Source of the DNA: Sporosarcina sp. ACRSM
Lineage (GTDB): Bacteria; Bacillota; Bacilli; Bacillales_A; Planococcaceae
Length of the DNA stretch: 64,000 nucleotides
Reading direction: 5' to 3'
Assembly: GCF_022346545.1 (NCBI RefSeq)
Contig: NZ_JAKRNU010000010.1
Location: forward strand, 110,156 to 174,155
A program made the translations under genes and the position numbers. This document shows positions 8,414-15,696 of this stretch, piece by piece (position 1 is the first letter of the stretch; each line of letters starts with the position of its first letter). The notes under the pieces are model-generated. The model was not told the origin of the DNA, searched no databases, and was given only the letters and a program-made list of their open reading frames with translations.

Positions 8414-9052
8414 ATGATGAAGATTGAAGTGTGGTCGGATTATGTATGTCCATTTTGTTATATCGGGAAGCGGCGGTTAGAAGAGGCACTGGTAGAAACG
8501 GGACTTAAAGAAAAAACGGAAGTCGTGTTTAAAGCATATGAACTCGATCCGAACTCACCGGATACATCCGATGAGCCGATGCAAGCAGTGCTCGCCAAGA
8601 AATATGGCATGAGCATGGAGGAAGCAAAGAAGATGACGGACAATGTGGAAGTTCAAGCGAAGACGGTCGGTTTGAATTATGATTTCGATAAGATGACCCC
8701 AGCCAATACATTCCGTGCGCATCGTTTAGCGAAGTTGGCCGAACAGGAAGGGATCGGAGCGGAATTATCGGAACGGCTTTTAAGGGCTTATTTTATTGAG
8801 GGGCAAAAAATTGGTACGAATGATGTTCTGCTTGCTCTTGCTGAAGAGGTCGGTCTAGACCGTGATCGAGTGAAGGAAGTACTGGAGAGTGATGCATTTA
8901 CAGAAGAAGTCCGCCATGACATTACAGAGGCCGGGCAGATCGGTGTCCGGGGAGTCCCTTTTTTCGTTATTAATCGGAAGTATGCAATCTCTGGTGCCCA
9001 ACCCGCCGAAACATTTGCAGAAGCACTCCGCAAAGTGGCAGCTGAAGAATAA
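8414..9052 (+). CDS. DsbA/FrnE-family thiol oxidoreductase
   Basis: This 212-residue cytoplasmic protein has a thioredoxin fold with the active site CPFC (C12, C15) right after the first strand, a helical insertion, and the cis-proline region RGVPFFVI. It matches the FrnE-like branch of the DsbA family, proposed disulfide isomerases or 2-hydroxychromene isomerase relatives. There is no signal peptide, so it acts inside the cell. AAAGG lies 7 nt before ATG 8414; ATG 8417 is an equally possible start. A palindromic repeat with a terminator-like left end begins two bases after its stop codon. Confidence 0.88.
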   Translation: MMKIEVWSDYVCPFCYIGKRRLEEALVETGLKEKTEVVFKAYELDPNSPDTSDEPMQAVLAKKYGMSMEEAKKMTDNVEVQAKTVGLNYDFDKMTPANTFRAHRLAKLAEQEGIGAELSERLLRAYFIEGQKIGTNDVLLALAEEVGLDRDRVKEVLESDAFTEEVRHDITEAGQIGVRGVPFFVINRKYAISGAQPAETFAEALRKVAAEE

Positions 9053-9053
9053 G

Positions 9054-9273
9054 AAAAGCGGAGGACGCCTGACGCCCTCCGCTTTTGTTTACGTCTAGAC
9101 TCCGGACGCCAGACGCTCGGAGGCTCACAGGATGTGAGTTACGCAGTCATTGCCGCAGGACGCGGCGAACTTAGACTGCGTTCCTTGATAGTCAATTCGA
9201 CTCTGTGGCAAAGTACGCCACAGAGTCGACTCGCCTTATGCCTGTCGCGTCTAAGCAGGCGTCCTCCGCTTTT
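9054..9273 (+). repeat. Dispersed palindromic repeat, full copy with 17-bp terminal inverted repeats
   Basis: The 220-bp segment begins with AAAAGCGGAGGACGCCT and ends with its exact reverse complement at 9257-9273. Inside are a terminator-like hairpin (9054-9086), a GCAGTC...GACTGC hairpin (9142-9178), a CTCTGTGGC...GCCACAGAG hairpin and the word CTTATGCCTGTCGC at 9235-9248. The same word occurs exactly at 33017, 40921 and 51731. It has no coding capacity. It fills the whole gap between two convergent genes and probably terminates both. Confidence 0.85.
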
Positions 9274-9275
9274 GT

Positions 9276-9803
9276 TTATTGTGCTGGATTCAGTTGTAGA
9301 TCGATGGAAATTTTAATGTCGTCGCCGACAAGAACGCCGCCAGCTTCAAGTGTTTGGTTCCATGTCAGTCCGAATTCTTTTCTGGAGATTTTCCCTTTGA
9401 CTTCGAACGCTGCGACTTCTACGCCCCAAGGATTTGTTCCTTTACCTTCGTATTCTACTTCAAATGTCACTTTTTTCGTCACGTCTTTAATCGTCATATC
9501 GCCTGTAATTTTATATTCGTCACTGTCTTTTTTAACAATTTCCGTTGAAATGAATGTGATGTTCGGATACGTTTCTGTATCGAAGAAATCGCCAGAACGC
9601 AGATGGTTATCACGGTCTGTATTATTGGTATTGATGGAAGCAGCATCGATTTTGAAATCGATTTTTGCTTCTGTTAAATCTTCCGGATTGCCGTCCAGTG
9701 AACCTTCTACTGCTCCAAAGCTGCCTTTTACTTTCGATACCATCATGTGCTTCACTGAAAACCCAACACTCGTGTGTGATGCATCTACTGTCCATTTAGC
9801 CAT
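9276..9803 (-). CDS. YceI family protein
   Basis: The 175-residue protein shows the YceI lipocalin-like pattern: WTVDASHTSVGFSVKHMMVSKVKGSF at the N-terminus, then FDTETYPNITF and ISRKEFGLTWN near the end. YceI proteins bind polyisoprenoids or related lipids, but there is no signal peptide here, so it is probably cytoplasmic. Its stop codon abuts the repeat at 9054-9273. Upstream is a clear sigma-A promoter overlapped by an MhqR-like dyad, suggesting control by a MarR-type quinone or electrophile sensor. Confidence 0.9.
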   Translation of the reverse strand: MAKWTVDASHTSVGFSVKHMMVSKVKGSFGAVEGSLDGNPEDLTEAKIDFKIDAASINTNNTDRDNHLRSGDFFDTETYPNITFISTEIVKKDSDEYKITGDMTIKDVTKKVTFEVEYEGKGTNPWGVEVAAFEVKGKISRKEFGLTWNQTLEAGGVLVGDDIKISIDLQLNPAQ

Positions 9804-9841
9804 CTTTACAAAACATCCTTTCTAAAATAGGTTATGGTCTA

Positions 9842-9875
9842 ACTATATTTTAAAATTATCTCGAAGTCAAGATAA
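9842..9875 (-). promoter_or_regulatory. yceI promoter with overlapping MhqR-like operator
   Basis: Reading leftward, TTGACT (9865-9870) and TATAGT (9842-9847) are separated by 17 nt. The dyad TTATCTCGAAGTCAAGATAA at 9856-9875 covers the -35 box. It closely resembles the MhqR box I recall from B. subtilis (TATCTCGAATTCGAGATA), differing at two central positions. Regulator identity is an inference. Confidence 0.65.
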
Positions 9876-10088
9876 TAGATTGGTGTTAAATTCGCTAGGT
9901 TCATATTGTCAGAATAACACGAATAAAATGCTGATTTCAATCGATAAGAATTCCTTGTCAAAAGAAAAGAATCCACGCATACTATTAAGGATGAATTATA
10001 AATGTTGATTGTTAAAGAGACGTATTTGTTCTTCATTTATTCATTTGGGCGTAAGATGCCAAAAGGTATTAGAAATTGAAAGGATTGA

Positions 10089-11006
10089 ATGTTGATGTCG
10101 AAACATCAATGGTTTGACGAGCTTCAAAAAGTAATTACAATTGGAACGTTAAAAGTAGATGAGCCACTCTGTAAATATACAATGACAAAACTTGGAGGTG
10201 TCGCGGATCTTCTCGTGATTCCCGGTACAACGGAGGAGACGGAAGCGACTGTCCGTTATGCACATGAACGTGAGATTCCTTTGCTATTGCTTGGCAATGG
10301 GTCCAATATGGTCGTCAGGGACGGCGGGGTTAGAGGGATTGTCCTACATCTGGCTAAATTGGATACCATCCGGATCGAAGGGACAAAAGTACATGCGGAA
10401 GCGGGAGCACTCATTATTGATGTCTCAAAACAGGCGGCTGCTGCATCATTAACTGGTATTGAATTTGCCTGTGGAATCCCGGGCTCGATCGGCGGAGCGA
10501 TGGCGATGAATGCCGGTGCCTATGGCGGGGAGATTAAGGATATCATCATTCAGGCAACGGTGCTCACGCAGTCGGGCGAGCGGCTTGTGCTGTCAAAGGA
10601 AGAATTGGAACTCGGCTATCGCCAAAGTATCATCGCGAAAGAAGGGTATTATGTGCTCTCGGCTGATTTTCAGCTTGCGGTAGGGGATCAGGAAGCGATT
10701 GACGCAAAAGTGGCGGATCTGACTTTCCAGCGTGAATCGAAGCAACCGCTGGAATACCCTTCTGCGGGTAGTGTCTTTAAACGACCACCCGGTTACTTTG
10801 CTGGAAAGCTGATCCAAGATTGCGGCTTGCAAGGGAAAGGGCATGGCGGTGCAGAAGTATCCTTGAAACATGCGGGGTTCATCATCAATAAAAACAATGC
10901 AACGGCCTCTGACTATATCCAGACGATCAATATGGTCAAGGCGGAAGTGAAAAAGCAATTCGGAGTCGATTTAGAACTCGAAGTGAAAATCGTAGGAGAA
11001 GAATAA
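10089..11006 (+). CDS. murB: UDP-N-acetylenolpyruvoylglucosamine reductase
   Basis: The 305-residue enzyme reduces UDP-GlcNAc-enolpyruvate to UDP-MurNAc in peptidoglycan synthesis, using FAD and NADPH. The FAD-binding PCMH region shows GNGSNMVVRDGGVRG and FACGIPGSIGGAMAMNAGAYGGE. The C-terminal domain has SAGSVFKRP with the catalytic serine of type II MurB and a late glutamate in GGAEVS. AAAGG precedes ATG 10089 by 5 nt; ATG 10095 is a possible alternative. It stands alone. The roughly 285 bp upstream (9804-10088) show only the yceI promoter and AT-rich sequence. Confidence 0.95.
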   Translation: MLMSKHQWFDELQKVITIGTLKVDEPLCKYTMTKLGGVADLLVIPGTTEETEATVRYAHEREIPLLLLGNGSNMVVRDGGVRGIVLHLAKLDTIRIEGTKVHAEAGALIIDVSKQAAAASLTGIEFACGIPGSIGGAMAMNAGAYGGEIKDIIIQATVLTQSGERLVLSKEELELGYRQSIIAKEGYYVLSADFQLAVGDQEAIDAKVADLTFQRESKQPLEYPSAGSVFKRPPGYFAGKLIQDCGLQGKGHGGAEVSLKHAGFIINKNNATASDYIQTINMVKAEVKKQFGVDLELEVKIVGEE

Positions 11007-11158
11007 AGAAAAGCGAAGGGCGTCGTTTAGATGCGATAGGCATAAGACTGCTTGGCGAAGAGGCGTCCTGTGCCTCATAGCCAAGTCGGCTTATGACCCG
11101 AGCATCTGACGCCCGGAGACTAGACAATAAAGAAAAGCGAAGGGCGTCGTTTAGATGC
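11007..11158 (-). repeat. Dispersed palindromic repeat, inverted copy with 33-bp direct duplication
   Basis: The segment reads as a reversed family member: GGCATAAG stands where other copies have CTTATGCC. Long imperfect arms (GGGCGTC, GATGC, CATAAG, CTTGGC and their complements) fold it into one cruciform. A 33-bp stretch at 11002-11034 recurs exactly at 11126-11158, so the left end of the element is duplicated downstream. The first duplicate includes the murB stop codon. Confidence 0.75.
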
Positions 11159-11172
11159 AATTCGGCAAATGC

Positions 11173-11211
11173 AAAAACGCGGATATCCCGTGAAAGGGCT
11201 ATCCGCGTTTA
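11173..11211. terminator. Terminator between murB and the KdpD-type USP gene
   Basis: AAACGCGGATA and TATCCGCGTTT arms, extended by CCC/GGG, form a strong hairpin between convergent genes. A and T tracts on both sides allow bidirectional use. Confidence 0.8.
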
Positions 11212-11224
11212 TCTATATTCTATA

Positions 11225-11899
11225 TTATTGAGCCGTTTTGCAGTGGAATATGGAAGGATCGGTTACTAAATCGTCCGTAATATGCACTTGGCACATTTTA
11301 TTATTACTCATAAACTTGAAAATCCCATTATTGAAATCGGTGCCGATTTCTTTGAAGAAAATCCCTTCATAACGCGCTTCTTTGGAAAGTGTGAAGTTGA
11401 TGCGGAAACCGTCGCCATCTTCCACTAAATAAGCACGGACACCTTTTTCAAACATCCCATCGATCTCGTCTTTGATCGAGCGATCGACCGAAACGACATG
11501 AAAGTCGACGAATGGGATTTCGCGTAACAGGACATTCATAAACGAACCTTTCGTAATTTCTTCCCATCTGCTTTGAGCAGTTTGTCCGATGATAATTTGG
11601 GTGATGTTAAAATTATGTGCCACTTCCTTGATCACTTTCGCGGAAGGTCGCTTTTCATTATCGCGGATAATGAATGTTTCTACATCCAGTTCCTCAGCAA
11701 GCTCTTTCCATCGCTCGACATATTCTGATTTTTCCGCGTCAAATTCATCGTACGGAAGCGGATCCACCGTTAAAATATATAGTGGACAATCCATGATTGA
11801 AGCCATTTTATGTCCGCGTCGAATGAGACGTTCACCATTTGGACCGTAGTAGACACAAACGAGAATGCTCTCGTCCATACGACCTTTTACTTTGCCCAT
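11225..11899 (-). CDS. Stand-alone KdpD-type universal stress domain protein
   Basis: The 224-residue protein begins with a UspA-like alpha/beta domain (about 10-140). Segments such as ILVCVYYGPNGERLIRRGHKMA and NITQIIIGQTAQSRWEEITKGS resemble the USP domain embedded in KdpD sensor kinases rather than ordinary UspA. A further 80 residues at the C-terminus match nothing I recognise. No kinase or membrane segments are present. The KdpD USP domain of Staphylococcus aureus is reported to bind c-di-AMP, so a signalling role in ion homeostasis is possible; this is inference. ATG 11899 is used because the upstream GTG overlaps the GAGG site. It is divergent from the mrp operon. Confidence 0.75.
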   Translation of the reverse strand: MGKVKGRMDESILVCVYYGPNGERLIRRGHKMASIMDCPLYILTVDPLPYDEFDAEKSEYVERWKELAEELDVETFIIRDNEKRPSAKVIKEVAHNFNITQIIIGQTAQSRWEEITKGSFMNVLLREIPFVDFHVVSVDRSIKDEIDGMFEKGVRAYLVEDGDGFRINFTLSKEARYEGIFFKEIGTDFNNGIFKFMSNNKMCQVHITDDLVTDPSIFHCKTAQ

Positions 11900-11976
11900 G
11901 CCGGTTGTCACCTCTTACATTATTTTTGTGAAGATATATATCCCTCTGAAGTCGAGTCTCGATTGAAAACCAAGTT

Positions 11977-12005
11977 ATTATATATGAAAATGTATCGCTT
12001 GGCAA
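11977..12005 (-). promoter_or_regulatory. Sigma-A promoter of the KdpD-type USP gene
   Basis: On the minus strand TTGCCA (12000-12005) and a perfect TATAAT (11977-11982) are 17 nt apart, about 80 nt upstream of the start codon. Confidence 0.75.
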
Positions 12006-12323
12006 GATAATAAGATACGAAAGTTGAAAAAGTGCGTCACACGTTATTTTAGTGTATAATTTTTTGGTGTATACATGTAACTTGTTCCATTCTAAAAGCC
12101 ACAAGCGTAAATCGAAACCTGGATATCAGTACACCATGGCATAATGGATTTTTTCCTCGTATTTGGTACTTGTAGCTACCTATTATCCTTCCAGTTATGC
12201 TCCGCGTCAAGTAGGTCATCGTATAAATGAAGAAAATGTGGTTTTCTACTTCTTTTGACCGTATTTAGCATGGCCCTATTTAGTTCGAATCATGATATTT
12301 CAGGTATATTTCGTTCCTTCTAT
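12006..12323 (+). other. Unassigned upstream part of the mrp leader region
   Basis: No gene is supported on either strand here. A TATAAT at 12055-12060 may be the mrp -10 box, but no convincing -35 box is seen at the right distance. If it is used, the mrp transcript has an untranslated leader of about 465 nt. Short open frames are broken by stops in all frames and lack ribosome binding sites. Confidence 0.4.
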
Positions 12324-12470
12324 ACCGGTGACTAGACCTCGGGTGAACTTCACCTTGACACCGGTCGGTTTATGCGTGAGGTTCGCCCAATGTAAGTCAA
12401 GCAGTGGGTAGTTGCTTCGTAACTCCCTTTTTATGAGAAACTTTCACTGCGTACCTTCCTGGTTAGGTAG
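12324..12470 (+). ncRNA. Structured mrp leader with internal terminator-like hairpin (candidate riboswitch)
   Basis: Several complementary segments lie just upstream of mrpA. ACCGGTG (12324-12330) pairs with CACCGGT (12359-12365). GGGTGAACTTCAC (12341-12353) pairs over 13 bp with GTGAGGTTCGCCC (12376-12388) using two G-U pairs. GCAGTG (12401-12406) pairs with CACTGC (12445-12450). The hairpin GGGTAGTT...AACTCCC (12406-12427) is followed by TTTTT, like an intrinsic terminator. TACCT/AGGTA (12452-12469) forms a last hairpin. The first two pairings cross, so they form a pseudoknot or exclude each other. I do not recognise a known riboswitch class. Confidence 0.5.
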
Positions 12471-12533
12471 CCTGTGCTATCCTTTTCAGCCCCATTCCAT
12501 ATGGTGTATTCCTTTAGTATCGGAGGTTTCCAA

Positions 12534-14945
12534 TTGTTTATTACAATCGCCATTTTCATCCCGTTTTTAGCCGCCATTTTAGTGCCATTCATTTATAAGT
12601 GGATGCCGAGCCGGAAAATCGGGTGGTTTGTCTTATTTGTTCCTTTGACATTATTCATCATTCTTGCGAGTTTTATCCCTTCCGTGGCAAAGGGTGGAAC
12701 GTATATCCACACGATGAGGTGGATCGATTCGGCAGGGATCAATTTCACGACATACTTGGACGGTCTAAGTATGATTTTTGGACTTTTAATTACAGGGGTG
12801 GGGACCCTCGTTATCCTCTATTCCATATACTATTTATCTGAACGGGAAGCGTTAGGGCGTTTTTACGTTTATTTACTCATGTTCATGGGTGCGATGCTAG
12901 GTGTCGTCTTTTCAGATAATATGATGGTACTATACGTGTTTTGGGAATTGACGAGTATTTCTTCTTTCTTGCTCATCGCTTTTTGGTACCATCGTAAACA
13001 GTCCAGATATGGGGCACAAAAGTCGATGCTCATCACGGTGTCCGGCGGGGTTGCCATGCTCGCGGGCTTTATCATGCTGCAAACGTTGACGGGTTCGTTC
13101 AGTGTGCGCGAAGTGATCGCAACCATCGGCCAGTATACGGATGACACACTGTTTTTGCTGGCGATGCTGCTCGTTCTTCTCGGGGCATTTACGAAGTCTG
13201 CGCAGTTCCCGTTTCATATTTGGCTTCCGGATGCAATGGAGGCCCCTACACCGGTCAGTGCGTATTTACACTCTGCGACAATGGTCAAGGCAGGGATCTA
13301 CCTTGTTGCACGTTTCACGCCTGTATTCGGTGGGGAGGCTGTCTGGTTTTACGCCGTTAGTTGTGTAGGGCTCTTCACATTGTTCTGGGGTTCGTTCAAT
13401 GCAGTGAAACAGACGGATCTGAAAGCGTTGCTCGCCTATTCTACCGTTAGTCAGCTTGGGCTGATTATGAGCCTTTTCGGTTTGGGGTCTGCGGCACTAA
13501 ATGGTGGATACAGTGCAGATTCAGTCATTTATACACAGGCGACTTTTGCCGCACTTTTCCACCTCGTTAATCATTCAACGTTTAAAGGTGCTCTTTTCAT
13601 GGTGGTCGGAATTGTTGACCACGAGGCCGGAACACGGGATATCCGGCGCCTTGGAGGGTTAATGTCACTGATGCCTGTAACGTTTACAATCGCTTTGATC
13701 GGAAGTTTTTCAATGGCGGGTTTGCCGCCGTTCAACGGTTTTTTGAGTAAGGAAATGTTTTTCGAGTCAATGTTGATCATCCGTGAGCTGGACCTGTTTT
13801 CGATGGGATCTTGGGGTGCTCTGTTCCCAGTCATCGCTTGGATCGCAAGTGTGTTCACGTTTGTTTACAGCATGATTATCGTCTTCAAAACGTTTCTGGG
13901 AGAACACCAACCTGATCGGCTTGATCGACCAGTGCATGAAGCTCCGATAGGAATGCTCATCGCACCGTCAATTCTTGGATTGCTAGTTGTCGGTATTTTC
14001 TTTTTTCCGAACATGGTTGGCCATTATGTATTGCAGCCTGCGATGGCGGCTGTCTATCCGCCGTTTGCTGGAGCGGAAGGAATGGTTCCGCATATCTCCG
14101 CATGGCATGGCTTTAATTATGCACCTTTGCAATTGACTCTTGGGGTGATCGTCGTCGGAGTACTATTGTACCTGTCCCTACGGTATTGGCGTGGTGTTTA
14201 TACGATTGCGCCGATGCGCTGGAGTCTGGACGGGCTATATAATGGTTTATTGCTCCAGACGGAACGGTTTACGACGGTGCTGACGCGTTTTTATATGACG
14301 GGTCATCTGCGCGATTATCTCGTTTATATTTTTACTTTTTTCATCTTAGTTGTCGGGGGGGGACTTGTATTAACCGGTTCTTTTGCATTCGACTTTTCGA
14401 ATGATGCGCCGATTACAATCAATGAATATGTCCTCGTATTCGTCATGATCGGGGCAGGTATTTCCATCTTATTTGTGAAGTCCCGCATGACAGCGATCAT
14501 TTTAAATAGCGTACTCGGGTATGCGGTTGCTCTATTCTTTATTGTCTTCCGTGCTCCTGATTTAGCGCTGACCCAAATTATTGTGGAAACTGTCACAACG
14601 GCGCTATTTTTGCTCTGTTTCTATTTCTTGCCGGATTGGAAAAGGGAAATTGCTTCAAGGTCAACGAAAATTATCAATGCTGTGATCGCCATTGCGGTCG
14701 GTGCAATTGTTACGATTCTTGCTTTGACGGTACAGGGGAACAAACTGTTTGAATCGATTTCGGTGTATTTTGAAGACTCCTATGCACTTGCAGGGGGTAA
14801 AAATATAGTTAATACGATATTGGGTGATTTCAGGGCGTTCGATACGATGCTTGAAGTGGTTGTACTTTTCATCGCAGGGCTTGGTGTATTCACGCTCATT
14901 AAATTGAAGGCAAGAAAGGGGGGACAAGACGTTGAAGATCAATGA
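12534..14945 (+). CDS. mrpA: Mrp Na+/H+ antiporter subunit A
   Basis: The 803-residue polytopic protein is the large subunit of the Mrp (Mnh/Sha) cation/proton antiporter. Its N-terminal two thirds resemble the NuoL/ND5 proton-pumping subunit of complex I (FWELTSISSFLLIAFWYHR, then KSAQFPFHIWLPDAMEAPTPVSAYLHSATMVKAGIYL). The C-terminal part carries the MrpA-specific segment AVALFFIVFRAPDLALTQI. The complex exports Na+ in exchange for protons, supporting salt and alkali tolerance. The start is TTG 12534, since GGAGGT lies 6 nt before it; an upstream ATG-led extension lacks a site. It overlaps mrpB by 14 nt. Confidence 0.95.
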   Translation: MFITIAIFIPFLAAILVPFIYKWMPSRKIGWFVLFVPLTLFIILASFIPSVAKGGTYIHTMRWIDSAGINFTTYLDGLSMIFGLLITGVGTLVILYSIYYLSEREALGRFYVYLLMFMGAMLGVVFSDNMMVLYVFWELTSISSFLLIAFWYHRKQSRYGAQKSMLITVSGGVAMLAGFIMLQTLTGSFSVREVIATIGQYTDDTLFLLAMLLVLLGAFTKSAQFPFHIWLPDAMEAPTPVSAYLHSATMVKAGIYLVARFTPVFGGEAVWFYAVSCVGLFTLFWGSFNAVKQTDLKALLAYSTVSQLGLIMSLFGLGSAALNGGYSADSVIYTQATFAALFHLVNHSTFKGALFMVVGIVDHEAGTRDIRRLGGLMSLMPVTFTIALIGSFSMAGLPPFNGFLSKEMFFESMLIIRELDLFSMGSWGALFPVIAWIASVFTFVYSMIIVFKTFLGEHQPDRLDRPVHEAPIGMLIAPSILGLLVVGIFFFPNMVGHYVLQPAMAAVYPPFAGAEGMVPHISAWHGFNYAPLQLTLGVIVVGVLLYLSLRYWRGVYTIAPMRWSLDGLYNGLLLQTERFTTVLTRFYMTGHLRDYLVYIFTFFILVVGGGLVLTGSFAFDFSNDAPITINEYVLVFVMIGAGISILFVKSRMTAIILNSVLGYAVALFFIVFRAPDLALTQIIVETVTTALFLLCFYFLPDWKREIASRSTKIINAVIAIAVGAIVTILALTVQGNKLFESISVYFEDSYALAGGKNIVNTILGDFRAFDTMLEVVVLFIAGLGVFTLIKLKARKGGQDVEDQ

Positions 14946-15354
14946 TGTCATTTTACGAACTGTGACCAAGATTGTCGTGTTCATTATTTTGACGTTCGGG
15001 GTGGAGCTATTTCTAGCGGGACATCATAATCCTGGTGGAGGGTTCATTGGCGGGCTTGTCCTTTCCTCCGCTTTTGTTTTACTGTATTTGGTCCATGATA
15101 TCGAAACGGTTCAAAAAGGGATTCCATGGGATTATAAAAAAATTGCAGCACTTGGCGTCTTTCTTGCGGTAGGGACAGGTGTCGGGTCAGTATTGTTTGG
15201 CGCAGAATTTTTGACGCAGACGGCCAGCCACTTCGATTTGCCTGTATTCGGAAGTACCGAATTGTCGACCATCCTTCTTTTTGAAGCAGGGGTAGCACTT
15301 ACCGTGGTGGGGGTAGTTGTAACGATTATTTTAAGTATTAGTGAGGATGTGTAG
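14932..15354 (+). CDS. mrpB: Mrp Na+/H+ antiporter subunit B
   Basis: The 140-residue membrane protein has four hydrophobic helices and the MrpB hallmark FLAGHHNPGGGFIGGLV (about 26-42). It is an essential structural subunit of the seven-part antiporter. Translation starts at TTG 14932 behind AAGGGGGG, within the end of mrpA, indicating translational coupling. Confidence 0.95.
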   Translation: MKINDVILRTVTKIVVFIILTFGVELFLAGHHNPGGGFIGGLVLSSAFVLLYLVHDIETVQKGIPWDYKKIAALGVFLAVGTGVGSVLFGAEFLTQTASHFDLPVFGSTELSTILLFEAGVALTVVGVVVTIILSISEDV

Positions 15355-15357
15355 CGG

Positions 15358-15696
15358 ATGGAAACGTTAATAACGATACTCGTCGGGGTGCTTGTGACCG
15401 TTGCCGTCTATTTGCTGCTGTCCCGTAATCTGATCCGGGTCATTTTGGGAACTGCTATATTGTCCCATGCCGTGCATTTGTTATTGATGACAATGGGTGG
15501 GTTGAAAAAAGGCAGTGTGCCGTTACTGGGGGAGAATGCGGAAAGTTATACGGATGCTTTACCGCAAGCCCTGATTTTGACGGCAATTGTCATCAGTTTT
15601 GCTGTTACCGCCTTTTTGCTTGTTCTTGCCTATCGGACTTTTAAGGAGACCGGGTCGGACGATCTCGATGCATTGAGAGGGGTCAAAGATGAATAA
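15358..15696 (+). CDS. mrpC: Mrp Na+/H+ antiporter subunit C
   Basis: The 112-residue protein is a NuoK/ND4L homologue with three helices. Typical features are LSRNLIRVILGTAILSHAVHLLLM and the downstream DALPQALILTAIVISFAVTAF. It forms part of the proton or cation path of the complex. It begins 3 nt after mrpB ends and overlaps mrpD by 8 nt. Confidence 0.95.
   Translation: METLITILVGVLVTVAVYLLLSRNLIRVILGTAILSHAVHLLLMTMGGLKKGSVPLLGENAESYTDALPQALILTAIVISFAVTAFLLVLAYRTFKETGSDDLDALRGVKDE

Noticed and set aside
9205..9825. 206-residue rightward frame over yceI
   Set aside because: It is antisense to yceI and starts inside the palindromic repeat; no initiation signal.
12006..12470. Remnant of an insertion sequence or IS200/IS605-type element upstream of mrp
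   Set aside because: Hairpins invited the idea, but no transposase or TnpB fragment, terminal repeats or target duplication could be seen on either strand.
12474..12533. Extended N-terminus for mrpA
   Set aside because: The upstream frame runs through the structured leader without a ribosome binding site. TTG 12534 has GGAGGT at ideal spacing and gives the usual MrpA start.
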